NCBI RefSeq assembly: GCF_000746525.1
Contig: NZ_CP009048.1
Coordinates: 4,529,501 to 4,593,500 of the forward strand
DNA from: Pseudomonas alkylphenolica
GTDB lineage: Bacteria; Pseudomonadota; Gammaproteobacteria; Pseudomonadales; Pseudomonadaceae
Length of the DNA: 64,000 nt
Direction of reading: 5' to 3'
Shown here: positions 10,054 through 18,006 of the stretch, piece after piece
How the letters are laid out: each line of letters opens with the position of its first letter
Numbering within the stretch: the first letter of the stretch is position 1
Translations under genes and position numbers: made by a program
Notes under the pieces: generated by a model
The model's input: only the letters and a program-made list of their open reading frames with translations
Database searches by the model: none
What the model was told of the DNA's origin: nothing

Positions 10054-11149
10054 TTACAGCCCCTGTTTGAGGCTGGCTTCCAGGTATTCGTCGATATCAC
10101 CGTCGAGCACCTTGTCGCAGTCGCTGCGCTCGATGTTGGTGCGCAGGTCCTTGATCCGCGAGGCGTCGAGCACGTACGAACGGATCTGGTGACCCCAGCC
10201 GATGTCCGACTTGCTGTCTTCCAGGGCCTGGGACGCCGCGTTGCGCTTCTGCATTTCCAGCTCGTACAACTTGGCCCGCAGCATTTTCATCGCGGTGTCT
10301 TTGTTGGCGTGCTGGGAGCGTTCGTTCTGGCAGCTGACCACGGTGTTGGTCGGTACGTGGGTGATACGCACCGCCGAGTCGGTGGTGTTTACGTGCTGAC
10401 CACCGGCGCCCGAGGAGCGGTAGGTGTCGATACGCAGGTCCGACGGGTTGATCTCGATTTCCACTTTGTCGTCGATCTCGGGGGACACGAACACCGCCGA
10501 GAACGAGGTGTGGCGACGAGCGCCGGAGTCGAACGGACTCTTGCGCACCAGGCGGTGCACGCCGATCTCGGTACGCAGCCAGCCAAAGGCGTACTCGCCC
10601 TTGATGTGCACGGTGGCGCCTTTGATGCCGGCGACTTCACCCTCGGACAGCTCCATGATGGTGGCGTCGAAGCCACGCTTGGCGGCCCAGCGCAGGTACA
10701 TGCGCAGGAGGATGTTGGCCCAGTCCTGGGCTTCGGTGCCGCCGGAACCGGCCTGGATGTCCAGGTAGGCGTTATTCATGTCCATCTCGCCGCTGAACAT
10801 GCGACGGAACTCGAGCTTGGCCAGGGATTCTTCCAGGCCTTCGAGCATCTCGACGACATCGTTGACGGCGCTTTCGTCGCCCTCTTCAACGGCCATGTCG
10901 AGCAGCTCGCGCGAGTCGGTCAGACCGCTGGCCATCTCGTCCAGGGTCTCGACGATCTGTGCCAGCGCCGAGCGCTCACGGCCCAGTTCCTGGGCGTACT
11001 CAGGTTTGTTCCAGACGTTCGGGTCTTCGAGTTCGCGGTTGACTTCGATCAGGCGCTCATGCTTTTGATCGTAGTCAAAGATACCCCCGAATGGACTCGG
11101 AGCGCTCGGTCAGGTCCTTGATGGTGTTCAGGATCGGTTGGATTTCCAT
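10054..11149 (-). CDS. prfB: Peptide chain release factor 2, with programmed +1 frameshift
   Basis: RF2 reads UGA and UAA stops. Translation begins at 11149, gives 24 codons ([20 protein letters not shown] then RGYL), meets an in-frame TGA at 11077-11075, and continues in the +1 frame from 11076 to 10054; the joined product is 364 residues, exactly family size. The tripeptide that recognises the stop codon, SPF, and the peptidyl-hydrolysis motif GGQ ([11 protein letters not shown]) are both present. The frameshift makes RF2 sense its own level: scarce RF2 favours shifting. lysS follows. The first 19 codons and the upstream region occur a second time at about 12068-12310. Confidence 0.97.
11074..11088 (-). 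promoter_or_regulatory. prfB: prfB programmed +1 frameshift site
   Basis: On the reverse strand: a run of five G (internal Shine-Dalgarno), TAT, CTT, TGA, C. This is the canonical RF2 recoding signal, with the slippery CTT codon directly before the TGA stop and the G-rich stimulator three bases before CTT. The frame after the site reads DYDQKHERL, the known continuation of RF2. Confidence 0.96.
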
Positions 11150-11336
11150 GGGCGGGCAGCTCTCGTGCGTAATCGGTAGAAAAGCCGGGGAGTATAACCG
11201 AGTCTGCGGTGCTGCTCCCAGCCCCACCTATCATATCGCTACGTCTCGGTGCGCGCCCAAGGTGACAGTCGCTAACCTGAAAGTTCTACCAGCGCCATGG
11301 TCCTGGCCGTTTAATCATAGAGCGAATGAATACCTC
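11093..11336 (-). repeat. Direct repeat copy A: native prfB promoter, leader and first 19 codons
   Basis: 244 bases that recur in the same orientation at 12068-12310. The first 96 bases (prfB codons plus about 39 bases of leader) are identical. The rest differs at about 27 positions including one single-base gap, roughly 89% identity overall by hand alignment. A TATACT -10-like hexamer at 11191-11196 (reverse strand) is a plausible prfB promoter element. Confidence 0.93.
11191..11196 (-). promoter_or_regulatory. Putative prfB -10 element
   Basis: Reverse strand TATACT, 42 bases before the prfB start. No convincing -35 at 16-18 bases. In the duplicate copy the equivalent hexamer is TGTACT, which would be a weaker element. 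Confidence 0.4.
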
Positions 11337-11464
11337 CGGGCTGTAGTTGTTTGAATCGGCTTTGACCTGGAACGGTGCTGTAAAGCGAATGGGCTGAGCT
11401 GAAACGGTGACGCTGATAATATGGACTGTATCTGTACGCCAGTACCGATACAGCCCACTTCACT
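11287..11464 (-). pseudogene. Degenerate C-terminal remnant of an Ig-like gene, upstream of prfB
   Basis: Reverse-strand reading gives an open stretch YWRTDTVHIISVTVSAQ, then PIRFTAPFQVKADSNNYS and PEVFIRSMIKRPGPWRW before a TAG at 11289-11287. There is no start codon and a TGA lies immediately upstream, so this is a fragment. About 128 bases of it (11337-11464) recur at 12826-12953 on the opposite strand at DNA level. It looks like the end of a beta-rich, Ig-like protein of the type seen in the neighbouring 133-residue gene. Base composition is AT-richer than the flanking core genes, consistent with acquired DNA. Confidence 0.6.
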
Positions 11465-11559
11465 GGAGTGCATGTTGTCAGTCAATGAACTCGGCATCGG
11501 CAAAGCTCATCTACTTCATCAGCCCCCTCAACAGGGTGGGCTTGGACATTTTGTCAAAA

Positions 11560-11961
11560 TCAAGAAGCCTTCTCCGGGGAGGTGGATACGTAATTAATCC
11601 TCCAGATCTCAGACTCCAGCTGGTTTCTATAACTCGATTTCATCTTATACAAGTAGCTGCCGAGTATAGGGGCACCGAAGCTAGATGTTACGCTCCAGTT
11701 TCCGTCTTTTCCAACCTTAAAGGCCCCACTGCTGAATTCAGGCTCCCCGCCACCAGCATCGGCCAGCCCCCAGAAGAGGTGCATCAGCATGTTCGCCGTG
11801 CCCGTCCCCTTCAGAGTTATTCCACGGCTGGAGGTGCTGCCATTATTAGGAATCGAATTACCCTCAAGATCCACGACCGATTCAATGACCGGCACAACCT
11901 CCGGTACTTGAGCGATAGATAAGGCGGAGCTGTCGTTTGGTAGCTGTTTTTTGTCTGACAT
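11560..11961 (-). CDS. Small Ig-like-domain protein, accessory
   Basis: 133 residues starting MSDKKQLPNDSSALSIAQVP at 11961, with AAGGGA nine bases upstream. After a 25-residue polar N-terminus comes PVIESVVDLEGNSIPNNGST followed by ITLKGTGTAN and later GAFKVGKDGNWSVT, the strand pattern of the bacterial Ig-like repeats found in large Pseudomonas surface proteins. Here only one such unit is present, with no signal peptide and no anchor. It lies between two copies of the prfB 5' region: copy B is upstream and could supply a promoter. AT-rich sequence and isolated repeats suggest horizontal arrival. Function unknown; it may be a leftover of a larger adhesin-like gene. Confidence 0.65.
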   Translation of the reverse strand: MSDKKQLPNDSSALSIAQVPEVVPVIESVVDLEGNSIPNNGSTSSRGITLKGTGTANMLMHLFWGLADAGGGEPEFSSGAFKVGKDGNWSVTSSFGAPILGSYLYKMKSSYRNQLESEIWRINYVSTSPEKAS

Positions 11962-12040
11962 TGTGTAGTCCCTTAGCAAGTGATGGCGCAGCCCGGAGTA
12001 TTGAACACCTCCCTGATCGACTCCGCTACTAGCAAAAATA

Positions 12041-12124
12041 TCAGGTACGCCCGAATGAAATGCACCAGGACTCGGAGCGCTCGGTCAGGTCCTTGATGGT
12101 GTTCAGGATCGGTTGGATTTCCAT
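12041..12124 (-). pseudogene. Truncated prfB 5' fragment (27-codon leader ORF)
   Basis: Starts exactly like prfB ([19 protein letters not shown]), then leaves the prfB sequence after codon 19 and ends after WCISFGRT at a TGA. The frameshift signal is not preserved. It lies 79 bases upstream of the 133-residue Ig-like gene, on the same strand, so a transcript from the duplicated promoter would carry this short ORF as a leader peptide. Whether it is translated is unknown; the prfB start context is intact. Confidence 0.75.
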
Positions 12125-12310
12125 GGGCGGGCAGCTCTCGTGCGTAATCGGTAGAAAAGCCGGAGAGTACAACCGAGTCTGTAGTGCTGGTCCCAGCCCC
12201 TCCTGTCATATCGCTAAGTCTCGGTACGCACCTAAGGCGACTACCGCTGACCTGACATTTCCACCAATCCCATGGCCCTGTCCGTTTAATCATAGAGCAA
12301 ATAAATACCT
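12068..12310 (-). repeat. Direct repeat copy B: duplicated prfB promoter/leader/first 19 codons
   Basis: 243 bases matching 11093-11336, offset by about 975 bases and in the same orientation. Identity is complete over the prfB-coding and leader part (first 96 bases) and lower in the promoter-proximal part. The breakpoint on the far side falls at AGGTATT, exactly where the remaining homology to copy A jumps to the opposite strand at 12953. Confidence 0.92.
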
Positions 12311-12412
12311 ATCATTTTTGCCAGTTGCGCAGGTTATACCAATGCATTTATCTATTCATGCAGAACTTACCAAACCTGCACATCCACAATTTTTAAAGAA
12401 TGAGACCACACC
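12311..12412. other. AT-rich stretch with no recognisable gene
   Basis: About 100 bases between the inversion breakpoint and the start of the degenerate 12413 gene. No ORF, hairpin terminator or repeat is evident. It probably contains the former promoter of that gene. Confidence 0.5.
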
Positions 12413-12812
12413 ATGACATCCAAGCAAACTCAGAAAGACATCGACGAAGCAGAGTGCACTCCACGCAAACCCATTGGCACGTTCACAATCAAGCAAGAAA
12501 AAAAGGCACCATCAGCCTTAAAGATCTAGGCACTTTCAACTCGGTCGATGTTGCTTATGATTACCCTGGACTCGACTGTGACGACCAAGAAGGCCTGAGC
12601 AACATTCTTTGCGTGTTGTTGATTGGCGATAGCTCATACGGGACAAGCGTGAGCGTTGACCCACAAAACAACATTAACGGTAACGTACCTTTTTACCCTA
12701 CCCCCCAAACATTGGAGAGCTGTTAACCGTTCAAGTAAAAATTTATGCCGCTTATAACGACAGGGACGTTGTGTTATCAGACCCGCGACGCCAAGTAAAA
12801 GTAATCGCCTGA
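12413..12812 (+). pseudogene. Frameshifted small accessory gene (Ig-like family)
   Basis: Starts MTSKQTQKDIDEAECTPRKP but this frame stops at TAG after SALKI. Coding character continues in the -1 frame from the A-run at 12498-12504 (KKGTISLKDLGTFNSVDVAY, then GDSSYGTSVSVDPQNN) until a TAA at about 12726, and then again one frame earlier as IGELLTVQVKIYAAYNDRDV followed by VLSDPRRQVKVIA and a TGA at 12810-12812. Put together it would encode about 130 residues. Two shifts in the same direction point to a decayed gene, although the first coincides with a dnaX-type slippery heptamer A AAA AAG in the right phase. Orientation is opposite to the 133-residue gene, which fits an inversion. Confidence 0.6.
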
Positions 12813-12825
12813 TAACTTGCAGATC

Positions 12826-12953
12826 GGTGAGGTAGACTGTATCGGCCTGGCGTGCAGATATAGCCCACACTCTCAACCTCACTGGTTCATCTCACTCCAA
12901 TTGCTTTTACAACGCCGCCCCAAGTCAAGGTCGATTCAAACGACTTCACTCCA
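12826..12953 (+). pseudogene. Inverted remnant homologous to 11337-11464
   Basis: At DNA level this aligns over its length with the reverse complement of 11337-11464, with a few single-base gaps. Fragments such as ADIAHTLNLTGSS and TPIAFTTPPQVKVDSNDF match DTVHIISVTVSAQ and PIRFTAPFQVKADSNNY of the other copy, but in different frames, so it is not a functional gene. The homology ends abruptly at CCAGAGG (12953), matching the AGGTATT boundary of repeat copy B at 12310. Confidence 0.7.
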
Positions 12954-12995
12954 GAGGGACGACAGTGCACGGCAAATGGGTAGCCAGGAGGGACT

Positions 12996-14000
12996 TCAAG
13001 CGATCCCGACCTGATTCCTCCCGCTGTTCTTGGCCAGGTACAGTCCTTTGTCCGCCGCCGAGATCAGCTGCCGGCAATGACTGCCGATGCCCGGTGTGAG
13101 AGTGGCCAGGCCAATGCTCACAGTCAGGCAGGAGTTGGCGACCGGCAAATCGTGGGCGATGTTCATCGCAACCACGCTCTGGCGCAGCTTCTCCGCCACC
13201 AGGCGCGCCCCGCCCGGCGAGGTGTTCGGGAGCACCAGAGCGAACTCTTCGCCGCCATAACGGGCAGGCAGGTCACTGGGGCGGGCACAGGAGCCACGAA
13301 TGGCTTCGGCGACCTTGCGCAACGCCTCGTCGCCGGCCAGATGTCCGAAGGTATCGTTGAATGCCTTAAAGTAGTCAACATCGATCATCAGCAGCGATAG
13401 CTGGGCCTGCTCACGCATCGCCCGACGCCATTCCAGTTCCAGATACTCATCGAAATGACGGCGGTTCGACAGCCCGGTCAGGCCGTCGGAGTTCATCAGG
13501 CGTTGCAACACCAGATTGGTGTCGAGCAGCTGCTGCTGGCTGACGCGCAGGGCACGGTAGGCCTCATCGCGTTGCAGCAAGGTCAGGTAGGAACGCGAGT
13601 GGTAGCGAATGCGTGCTACCAGCTCGATGGTATCCGGCAGCTTGACCAGGTAATCGTTGGCGCCCGCTGCAAAGGCCGCGCTCTTGACCAGCGGGTCTTC
13701 CTTGGTCGACAGGACGATGATCGGAATGTCCCGGGTTGCCGGGTTGTTACGGTACTCGCGCACCAGCGTCAAACCATCGAGGCCGGGCATGATCAGGTCT
13801 TGCAGGATCACTGTCGGCTTGATCCGCACCGCCTGGGCCACGGCCTGATGGGGATCGGCACAGAAGTGAAAATCGATGTTCTCTTCATAAGCCAGACCAC
13901 GGCGCACCGCTTCACCGATCATGGCTTGATCGTCGACCAACAGGACCATTGCCGAGTTTTCATTGGTGGTCGGGAAACCGTCGAGCGGTAAATCATTCAT
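12996..14000 (-). CDS. wspR: WspR, diguanylate cyclase response regulator
   Basis: 334 residues. An N-terminal receiver domain with phospho-acceptor Asp 68 ([11 protein letters not shown]) is followed by a helical linker and a GGDEF domain with active site GGEEF at 249-253. The product-inhibition RxxD motif (RPSD, 240-243) lies five residues before it. Phosphorylated by WspE, it makes cyclic-di-GMP from two GTP, promoting surface attachment and biofilm. It is the last gene of the wsp cluster, 51 bases after wspF. An AT-rich accessory pocket starts immediately after its stop, so its downstream flank is rearranged while the gene itself looks intact. Confidence 0.97.
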   Translation of the reverse strand: MNDLPLDGFPTTNENSAMVLLVDDQAMIGEAVRRGLAYEENIDFHFCADPHQAVAQAVRIKPTVILQDLIMPGLDGLTLVREYRNNPATRDIPIIVLSTKEDPLVKSAAFAAGANDYLVKLPDTIELVARIRYHSRSYLTLLQRDEAYRALRVSQQQLLDTNLVLQRLMNSDGLTGLSNRRHFDEYLELEWRRAMREQAQLSLLMIDVDYFKAFNDTFGHLAGDEALRKVAEAIRGSCARPSDLPARYGGEEFALVLPNTSPGGARLVAEKLRQSVVAMNIAHDLPVANSCLTVSIGLATLTPGIGSHCRQLISAADKGLYLAKNSGRNQVGIA

Positions 14001-14051
14001 GCGCTGTCACCTGGTCACTGCCGACTGGCCGGCGTGGCACAATACATATCG

Positions 14052-15065
14052 TCATTTTGGAAATATTTCCATTAATCGCGCAGCGATCCGTTCCAGCGGG
14101 CGAATCTCCATCGCCGCGTCGATCGCGACTGCGGCCTTGGGCATGCCATAGACGGCGCTGCTGTGTTGGTCCTGAGCAATGGTCAGGAAGTTCTGCTGGC
14201 GCATCAGCTTCAGGCCCTGGGCGCCATCGCGTCCCATGCCGGTCAGCAACACGCCAACCGCGTCACCTCGCCAGTAACGGGCCACGCTTTCAAAAAATAC
14301 GTCGATCGAAGGCCGGTAGATCTCGTTTACCGGCTCGGCGGTGTAGGCCAGGGTGCCGTTCTTGAGCAGGCGGATGTGGTGATTGGTGCCTGCCAGCAAC
14401 ACCTGCCCGGGCTGCGGCGGCTCGCCTTCACGGGCCAGGCGCACCGGTAAGCCCGAAGCACTGCTGAGCCATTCGGCCATGCCCGCGGCGAACACCTGGT
14501 CAACGTGCTGAACCAGCACGATGGCGGCGGGAAACGCCTGCGGCAAGCCTTTGAGCAAGACTTCCAGGGCCGCCGGCCCACCCGCTGATGAGCCGATGGC
14601 CACCAGCCCCTGCCGTTGCGCCGCTTCACGCAAAGGCGCAGCCATTGGCCGCGGCGTGTTGCTGCGCTGCTGGCCGATCAACCAGCCGATATTGAGGATC
14701 TTGCGCAACAGCGGTGCGGCTGCTTCCTTGGGATCGCCAGCGCCCAGGGCCGGGGTATCGACCACATCCAGCGCGCCATGGCCCATGGCTTCGAACACCC
14801 GGTGGACATTCTGCTGGCGGTCCACGGTGACAATCACGATGGCGCAGGGTGTCTCGGCCATGATCCGCCGGGTCGCCTCGACGCCATCCATGACCGGCAT
14901 GATCAGATCCATCAGGATCAGGTCCGGCGTCTGTTCGGCGCACAGCTTCACCGCCTCCGCGCCATTGCTGGCGACCCAGACCACCTGGTGCATGGGTTCG
15001 AACGCCAACGCCCGGCGCAGCGCCTCCACGGCCATGGGCATGTCGTTGACGATAGCGATCTTCAT
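14052..15065 (-). CDS. wspF: WspF, CheB-type methylesterase response regulator
   Basis: 337 residues. The receiver domain has Asp 53 ([11 protein letters not shown]), and the CheB methylesterase domain carries the catalytic serine in [12 protein letters not shown] (about 160), His in [10 protein letters not shown] and Asp in [12 protein letters not shown]. It removes methyl groups from WspA glutamates and so damps Wsp signalling; loss of WspF in P. aeruginosa and P. fluorescens gives wrinkly, high cyclic-di-GMP colonies. Its start overlaps the wspE stop by four bases. All catalytic residues are present, so no wrinkly-spreader mutation is evident here. Confidence 0.97.
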   Translation of the reverse strand: MKIAIVNDMPMAVEALRRALAFEPMHQVVWVASNGAEAVKLCAEQTPDLILMDLIMPVMDGVEATRRIMAETPCAIVIVTVDRQQNVHRVFEAMGHGALDVVDTPALGAGDPKEAAAPLLRKILNIGWLIGQQRSNTPRPMAAPLREAAQRQGLVAIGSSAGGPAALEVLLKGLPQAFPAAIVLVQHVDQVFAAGMAEWLSSASGLPVRLAREGEPPQPGQVLLAGTNHHIRLLKNGTLAYTAEPVNEIYRPSIDVFFESVARYWRGDAVGVLLTGMGRDGAQGLKLMRQQNFLTIAQDQHSSAVYGMPKAAVAIDAAMEIRPLERIAARLMEIFPK

Positions 15066-17347
15066 CCCTGGGCTCCCCCGATCAACTCAACCACGGCATC
15101 AAGCAAGGCGTCATCGTGGAAACTGGCCTTGGCCAAATAGTAGTCGGCTCCAGCGTCCAGTCCACGGCGGCGATCTTCTTCCCGGTCCTTGTAGGAGACC
15201 ACCATCACCGGCAACGTCTGCAGACGGCTGTCACGACGCAACAAGGTGACCAGCTCGATGCCATCCATTCGCGGCATGTCGATGTCGGTGATCAGCAGGT
15301 CGAAATCCTCGCTGCGCAAGGCGTTCCAACCGTCCATGCCATCGACTGCGACCGCCACCTCATAGCCACGGTTGCTCAGCAGCTTGCGCTGCAACTCGCG
15401 TACGGTCAGCGAGTCATCGACCACCAGGATGCGCTTGCGCGTCGCCTCGCGGGTAGTACGCTGACCACGCTCGATTCGCTCAAGGCGACCGGTGCTCAAG
15501 AGCTTATCGACCGATCGCAACAAGTCTTCAACGTCGATGATCAGCACAACGCTGCCATCATCAAGCAGGGCACCCGATGAAATATCCTGAATCTTGCCCA
15601 GCCGCGCGTCGAGCGGCATCACCACCAGCACCCGCTCGCCTACCAGACGCTCGACCGCCACACCGTAGAGCATCTCGCGCTCGCGGATGACCACCACTTT
15701 GATCGTTTGCCCGTCGGTCTGGCTCGGCGGGCGATTGAGCAATTGACTGGCCGCGACCAGGCCGATATGCCGGCCTTCATGCCAGAAATGCTGGCGTCCC
15801 TCAATCTGCACGATGGCTTCGGTCGGCAGCTCCAGGGTGCGTTCTATGTGCGCCAGGGGGAAGGCATAAGCCTCGGCAGCGACCTCGACCACCAGGCTGC
15901 GCACCACCGACAGGGTCAGCGGCACTTCCAGGTGGAAACTGCTGCCCTGGCCACTGGTCTGGCTCAACACGATCGAGCCGCGCAGTTGACGGACCATATG
16001 CTGCACCGCGTCCAGACCAACGCCACGCCCGGAAACTTCGGTGACCTGGTCACGCAGGCTGAAGCCTGGCAGGAACAGGAAGGTCAGCAGCTCCGCTTCG
16101 CTCATCTGCGCCACGGTTTCGGCCGGCGACAGCTGGCGCTCGATAATGCTCTGGCGCAAGCGCTGCAAATCCACGCCAGCACCGTCATCGCTAAGCTCAA
16201 GCACCAGCAGGCCAGCCTGATGCGATGCACGCAAGCGGATATGCCCTTCCTGCGATTTGCCGGCCAGCAGCCGTCGCTCAGGCAGCTCGATGCCGTGGTC
16301 GACAGCATTGCGCAGCAAGTGGGTCAGCGGTGCTTCAAGTTTTTCCAGGACATCGCGATCTACCTGGGTCTTTTCGCCTTCGATCTCCAGGCGCACCTGT
16401 TTGCCCAGCGAGCGCCCCAGGTCGCGGACCATCCGGCTTTGCCCGGTGAGCACATCGGCAAAGGGCCGCATGCGGCAGGCCAGGGCGGTGTCATAAAGCA
16501 ATTGCGCGCGCTGACTGGCCTGCCAACCGAACTCATCGAGATCGGCGGCCTGTTGCAGCAGAAGCTGCTGGGTTTGTCCCAGCAGTTGCTGGGCCTGAGC
16601 CAGGGCTTCCTGAACTTCCGCGCTCTGGCCGCTGGCTTGCAGCTGGTTTTTCAGACCATCGAGGGCACGAACGCTTTGGCTGTGCATGCGCTTGAGGCGC
16701 TGCAAGGTGGCCAGATACGGCTTGAAACGCTGGGTTTCGACCAGCGCCTTGCTCGACAGGTCGAGCAGGCTGTTCAAGCGTTCGGCGGTAACCCGCAGGA
16801 TCCGCTCGCCACCTTCAGCGGCGCGCTTGCCCTTGCGCTGGACAGGAGCCTCGGGTTCGGCGTCGGCTTGTACCGGCTCGATCAGCGCTTCAGCCATCAC
16901 CGGCTCAGGCTCAACCCTTGGCATCGGCACAGGCGGCGCGCTCATCGTCGCTGTAGCTGCCGGGTCCAGCAGTCCCGCCATCTGCACGAGAAATGCCTGT
17001 ACCGCAGGTTCAATGGCCGCATCGCCTGGGGTGGCGATTCGCATCAGCAGGTCGGTACCTTGCAACAAGGCATCGATATGTTCCGCCCGCAGCAACAAGC
17101 GGCCTTCCTGTGCACCGACCAGGCAGTCTTCCATGACATGGGCAACGCTGACCCCGGCATCGACGCCAACAATCCGCGCTGCGCCCTTGAGCGAATGAGC
17201 CGCGCGCATGCAGGCTTCCAGTTGATCGGCCTGGGTCGGATTGCGCTCCAGCGCCAGCAGGCCGGCACTGAGCACCTGGGTCTGGGCCTCGGCCTCCAGG
17301 CTGAACAGTTCGAGCAACGAAGCATCGCGCATTTGCTCTGGGGTCAT
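15062..17347 (-). CDS. wspE: WspE, hybrid CheA-type histidine kinase
   Basis: 761 residues. Order of domains: Hpt with phosphorylated His 51 ([14 protein letters not shown]), dimerisation/ATPase domain ([12 protein letters not shown]-box, [17 protein letters not shown]), CheW-like domain (about 480-610) and a C-terminal receiver ([16 protein letters not shown]). It autophosphorylates on signals from WspA and passes phosphate to WspR and WspF. A proline- and acid-rich linker (residues about 130-180) follows the Hpt domain. It overlaps wspF and wspD by four bases each, so the operon is translationally coupled. Confidence 0.96.
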   Translation of the reverse strand: MTPEQMRDASLLELFSLEAEAQTQVLSAGLLALERNPTQADQLEACMRAAHSLKGAARIVGVDAGVSVAHVMEDCLVGAQEGRLLLRAEHIDALLQGTDLLMRIATPGDAAIEPAVQAFLVQMAGLLDPAATATMSAPPVPMPRVEPEPVMAEALIEPVQADAEPEAPVQRKGKRAAEGGERILRVTAERLNSLLDLSSKALVETQRFKPYLATLQRLKRMHSQSVRALDGLKNQLQASGQSAEVQEALAQAQQLLGQTQQLLLQQAADLDEFGWQASQRAQLLYDTALACRMRPFADVLTGQSRMVRDLGRSLGKQVRLEIEGEKTQVDRDVLEKLEAPLTHLLRNAVDHGIELPERRLLAGKSQEGHIRLRASHQAGLLVLELSDDGAGVDLQRLRQSIIERQLSPAETVAQMSEAELLTFLFLPGFSLRDQVTEVSGRGVGLDAVQHMVRQLRGSIVLSQTSGQGSSFHLEVPLTLSVVRSLVVEVAAEAYAFPLAHIERTLELPTEAIVQIEGRQHFWHEGRHIGLVAASQLLNRPPSQTDGQTIKVVVIREREMLYGVAVERLVGERVLVVMPLDARLGKIQDISSGALLDDGSVVLIIDVEDLLRSVDKLLSTGRLERIERGQRTTREATRKRILVVDDSLTVRELQRKLLSNRGYEVAVAVDGMDGWNALRSEDFDLLITDIDMPRMDGIELVTLLRRDSRLQTLPVMVVSYKDREEDRRRGLDAGADYYLAKASFHDDALLDAVVELIGGAQG

Positions 17348-18006
17348 GAAAGGCTCCGGTTCACAGCAGACAGCACTTGTTCTTCATCCAGCACCCGTAC
17401 ACTGCGCCCACGCCACTGCAGCACGGCGGCGGTAAAGCGCGTTTCGCCCTGGTCATGCACCAGGCGCTCGGGGTCCAGGCCGTGAATACCATCCACTTCA
17501 TCCACCCGCACCACCACCGAACCACCGGCGGCAGCAATGATCAGCATGCGCGGCATGACCCGCGCCGATGTGCTGGCTGTGCCGAGTACGTCCAGATCCA
17601 GCAGGTCGGTCAGTGACAGACAGGGCACCAGTGCGCCACGCACGTTGACGACGCCCTGCAAGGCCCGTGAACGTTGGTGAGGCAACGAATGTACCGGTTG
17701 CAACGGCGCGACCTCGACCAGGCAACGGGTCGCCAGCGCCAGCCACTCCTCCCCCAGACGGAACAGGAGCATTGAACGACCGCCGCCCTCTTCCTGCACC
17801 TGCGCCTGCTCATGGGCATCCTGAGACAGCGAGTAACGGTCCAGCAGACGCGTTGCGGCGCGGGCATAGACATCGCAATTACGGCAGTGGATATGTTCGG
17901 CCAGCAACGGACAGCTCTTGTCACCGCGCACACCGATCCGGTTCCAGCAGTCATCAATGCTGGCGGCATCCGCAGCAACCACTTGCACCTGTTGCTCTCC
18001 CCTCAT
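17344..18006 (-). CDS. wspD: WspD, CheW-like coupling protein
   Basis: 220 residues. A roughly 70-residue N-terminal extension containing two or more cysteines (DKSCPLLAEHIHCRNCDVYARAA has a C-x2-C pair) precedes a CheW domain (LLFRLGEEWLALATRCLVEV, GVVNVRGALVPCLSLTDLL). It is the larger of two CheW-type adaptors linking WspA and the WspE kinase. Overlaps of four bases on both sides keep it in the coupled operon. The cysteine-rich N-terminus is a known feature of WspD relatives as far as I recall; a metal-binding role is inference. Confidence 0.93.
   Translation of the reverse strand: MRGEQQVQVVAADAASIDDCWNRIGVRGDKSCPLLAEHIHCRNCDVYARAATRLLDRYSLSQDAHEQAQVQEEGGGRSMLLFRLGEEWLALATRCLVEVAPLQPVHSLPHQRSRALQGVVNVRGALVPCLSLTDLLDLDVLGTASTSARVMPRMLIIAAAGGSVVVRVDEVDGIHGLDPERLVHDQGETRFTAAVLQWRGRSVRVLDEEQVLSAVNRSLS

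Noticed and set aside
8427..10070. 547-codon forward open frame
   Set aside because: Exact antisense shadow of lysS, which has all three class II motifs.
11407..11922. 171-codon forward open frame opposite the Ig-like gene
   Set aside because: It has no family resemblance, while the reverse strand has a proper Shine-Dalgarno and an Ig-like sequence pattern.
11973..12293. 106-codon reverse open frame across repeat copy B
   Set aside because: It reads the prfB promoter/leader in a wrong frame; the same non-genic reading ([17 protein letters not shown]) occurs in copy A upstream of prfB, where it is interrupted by a stop.
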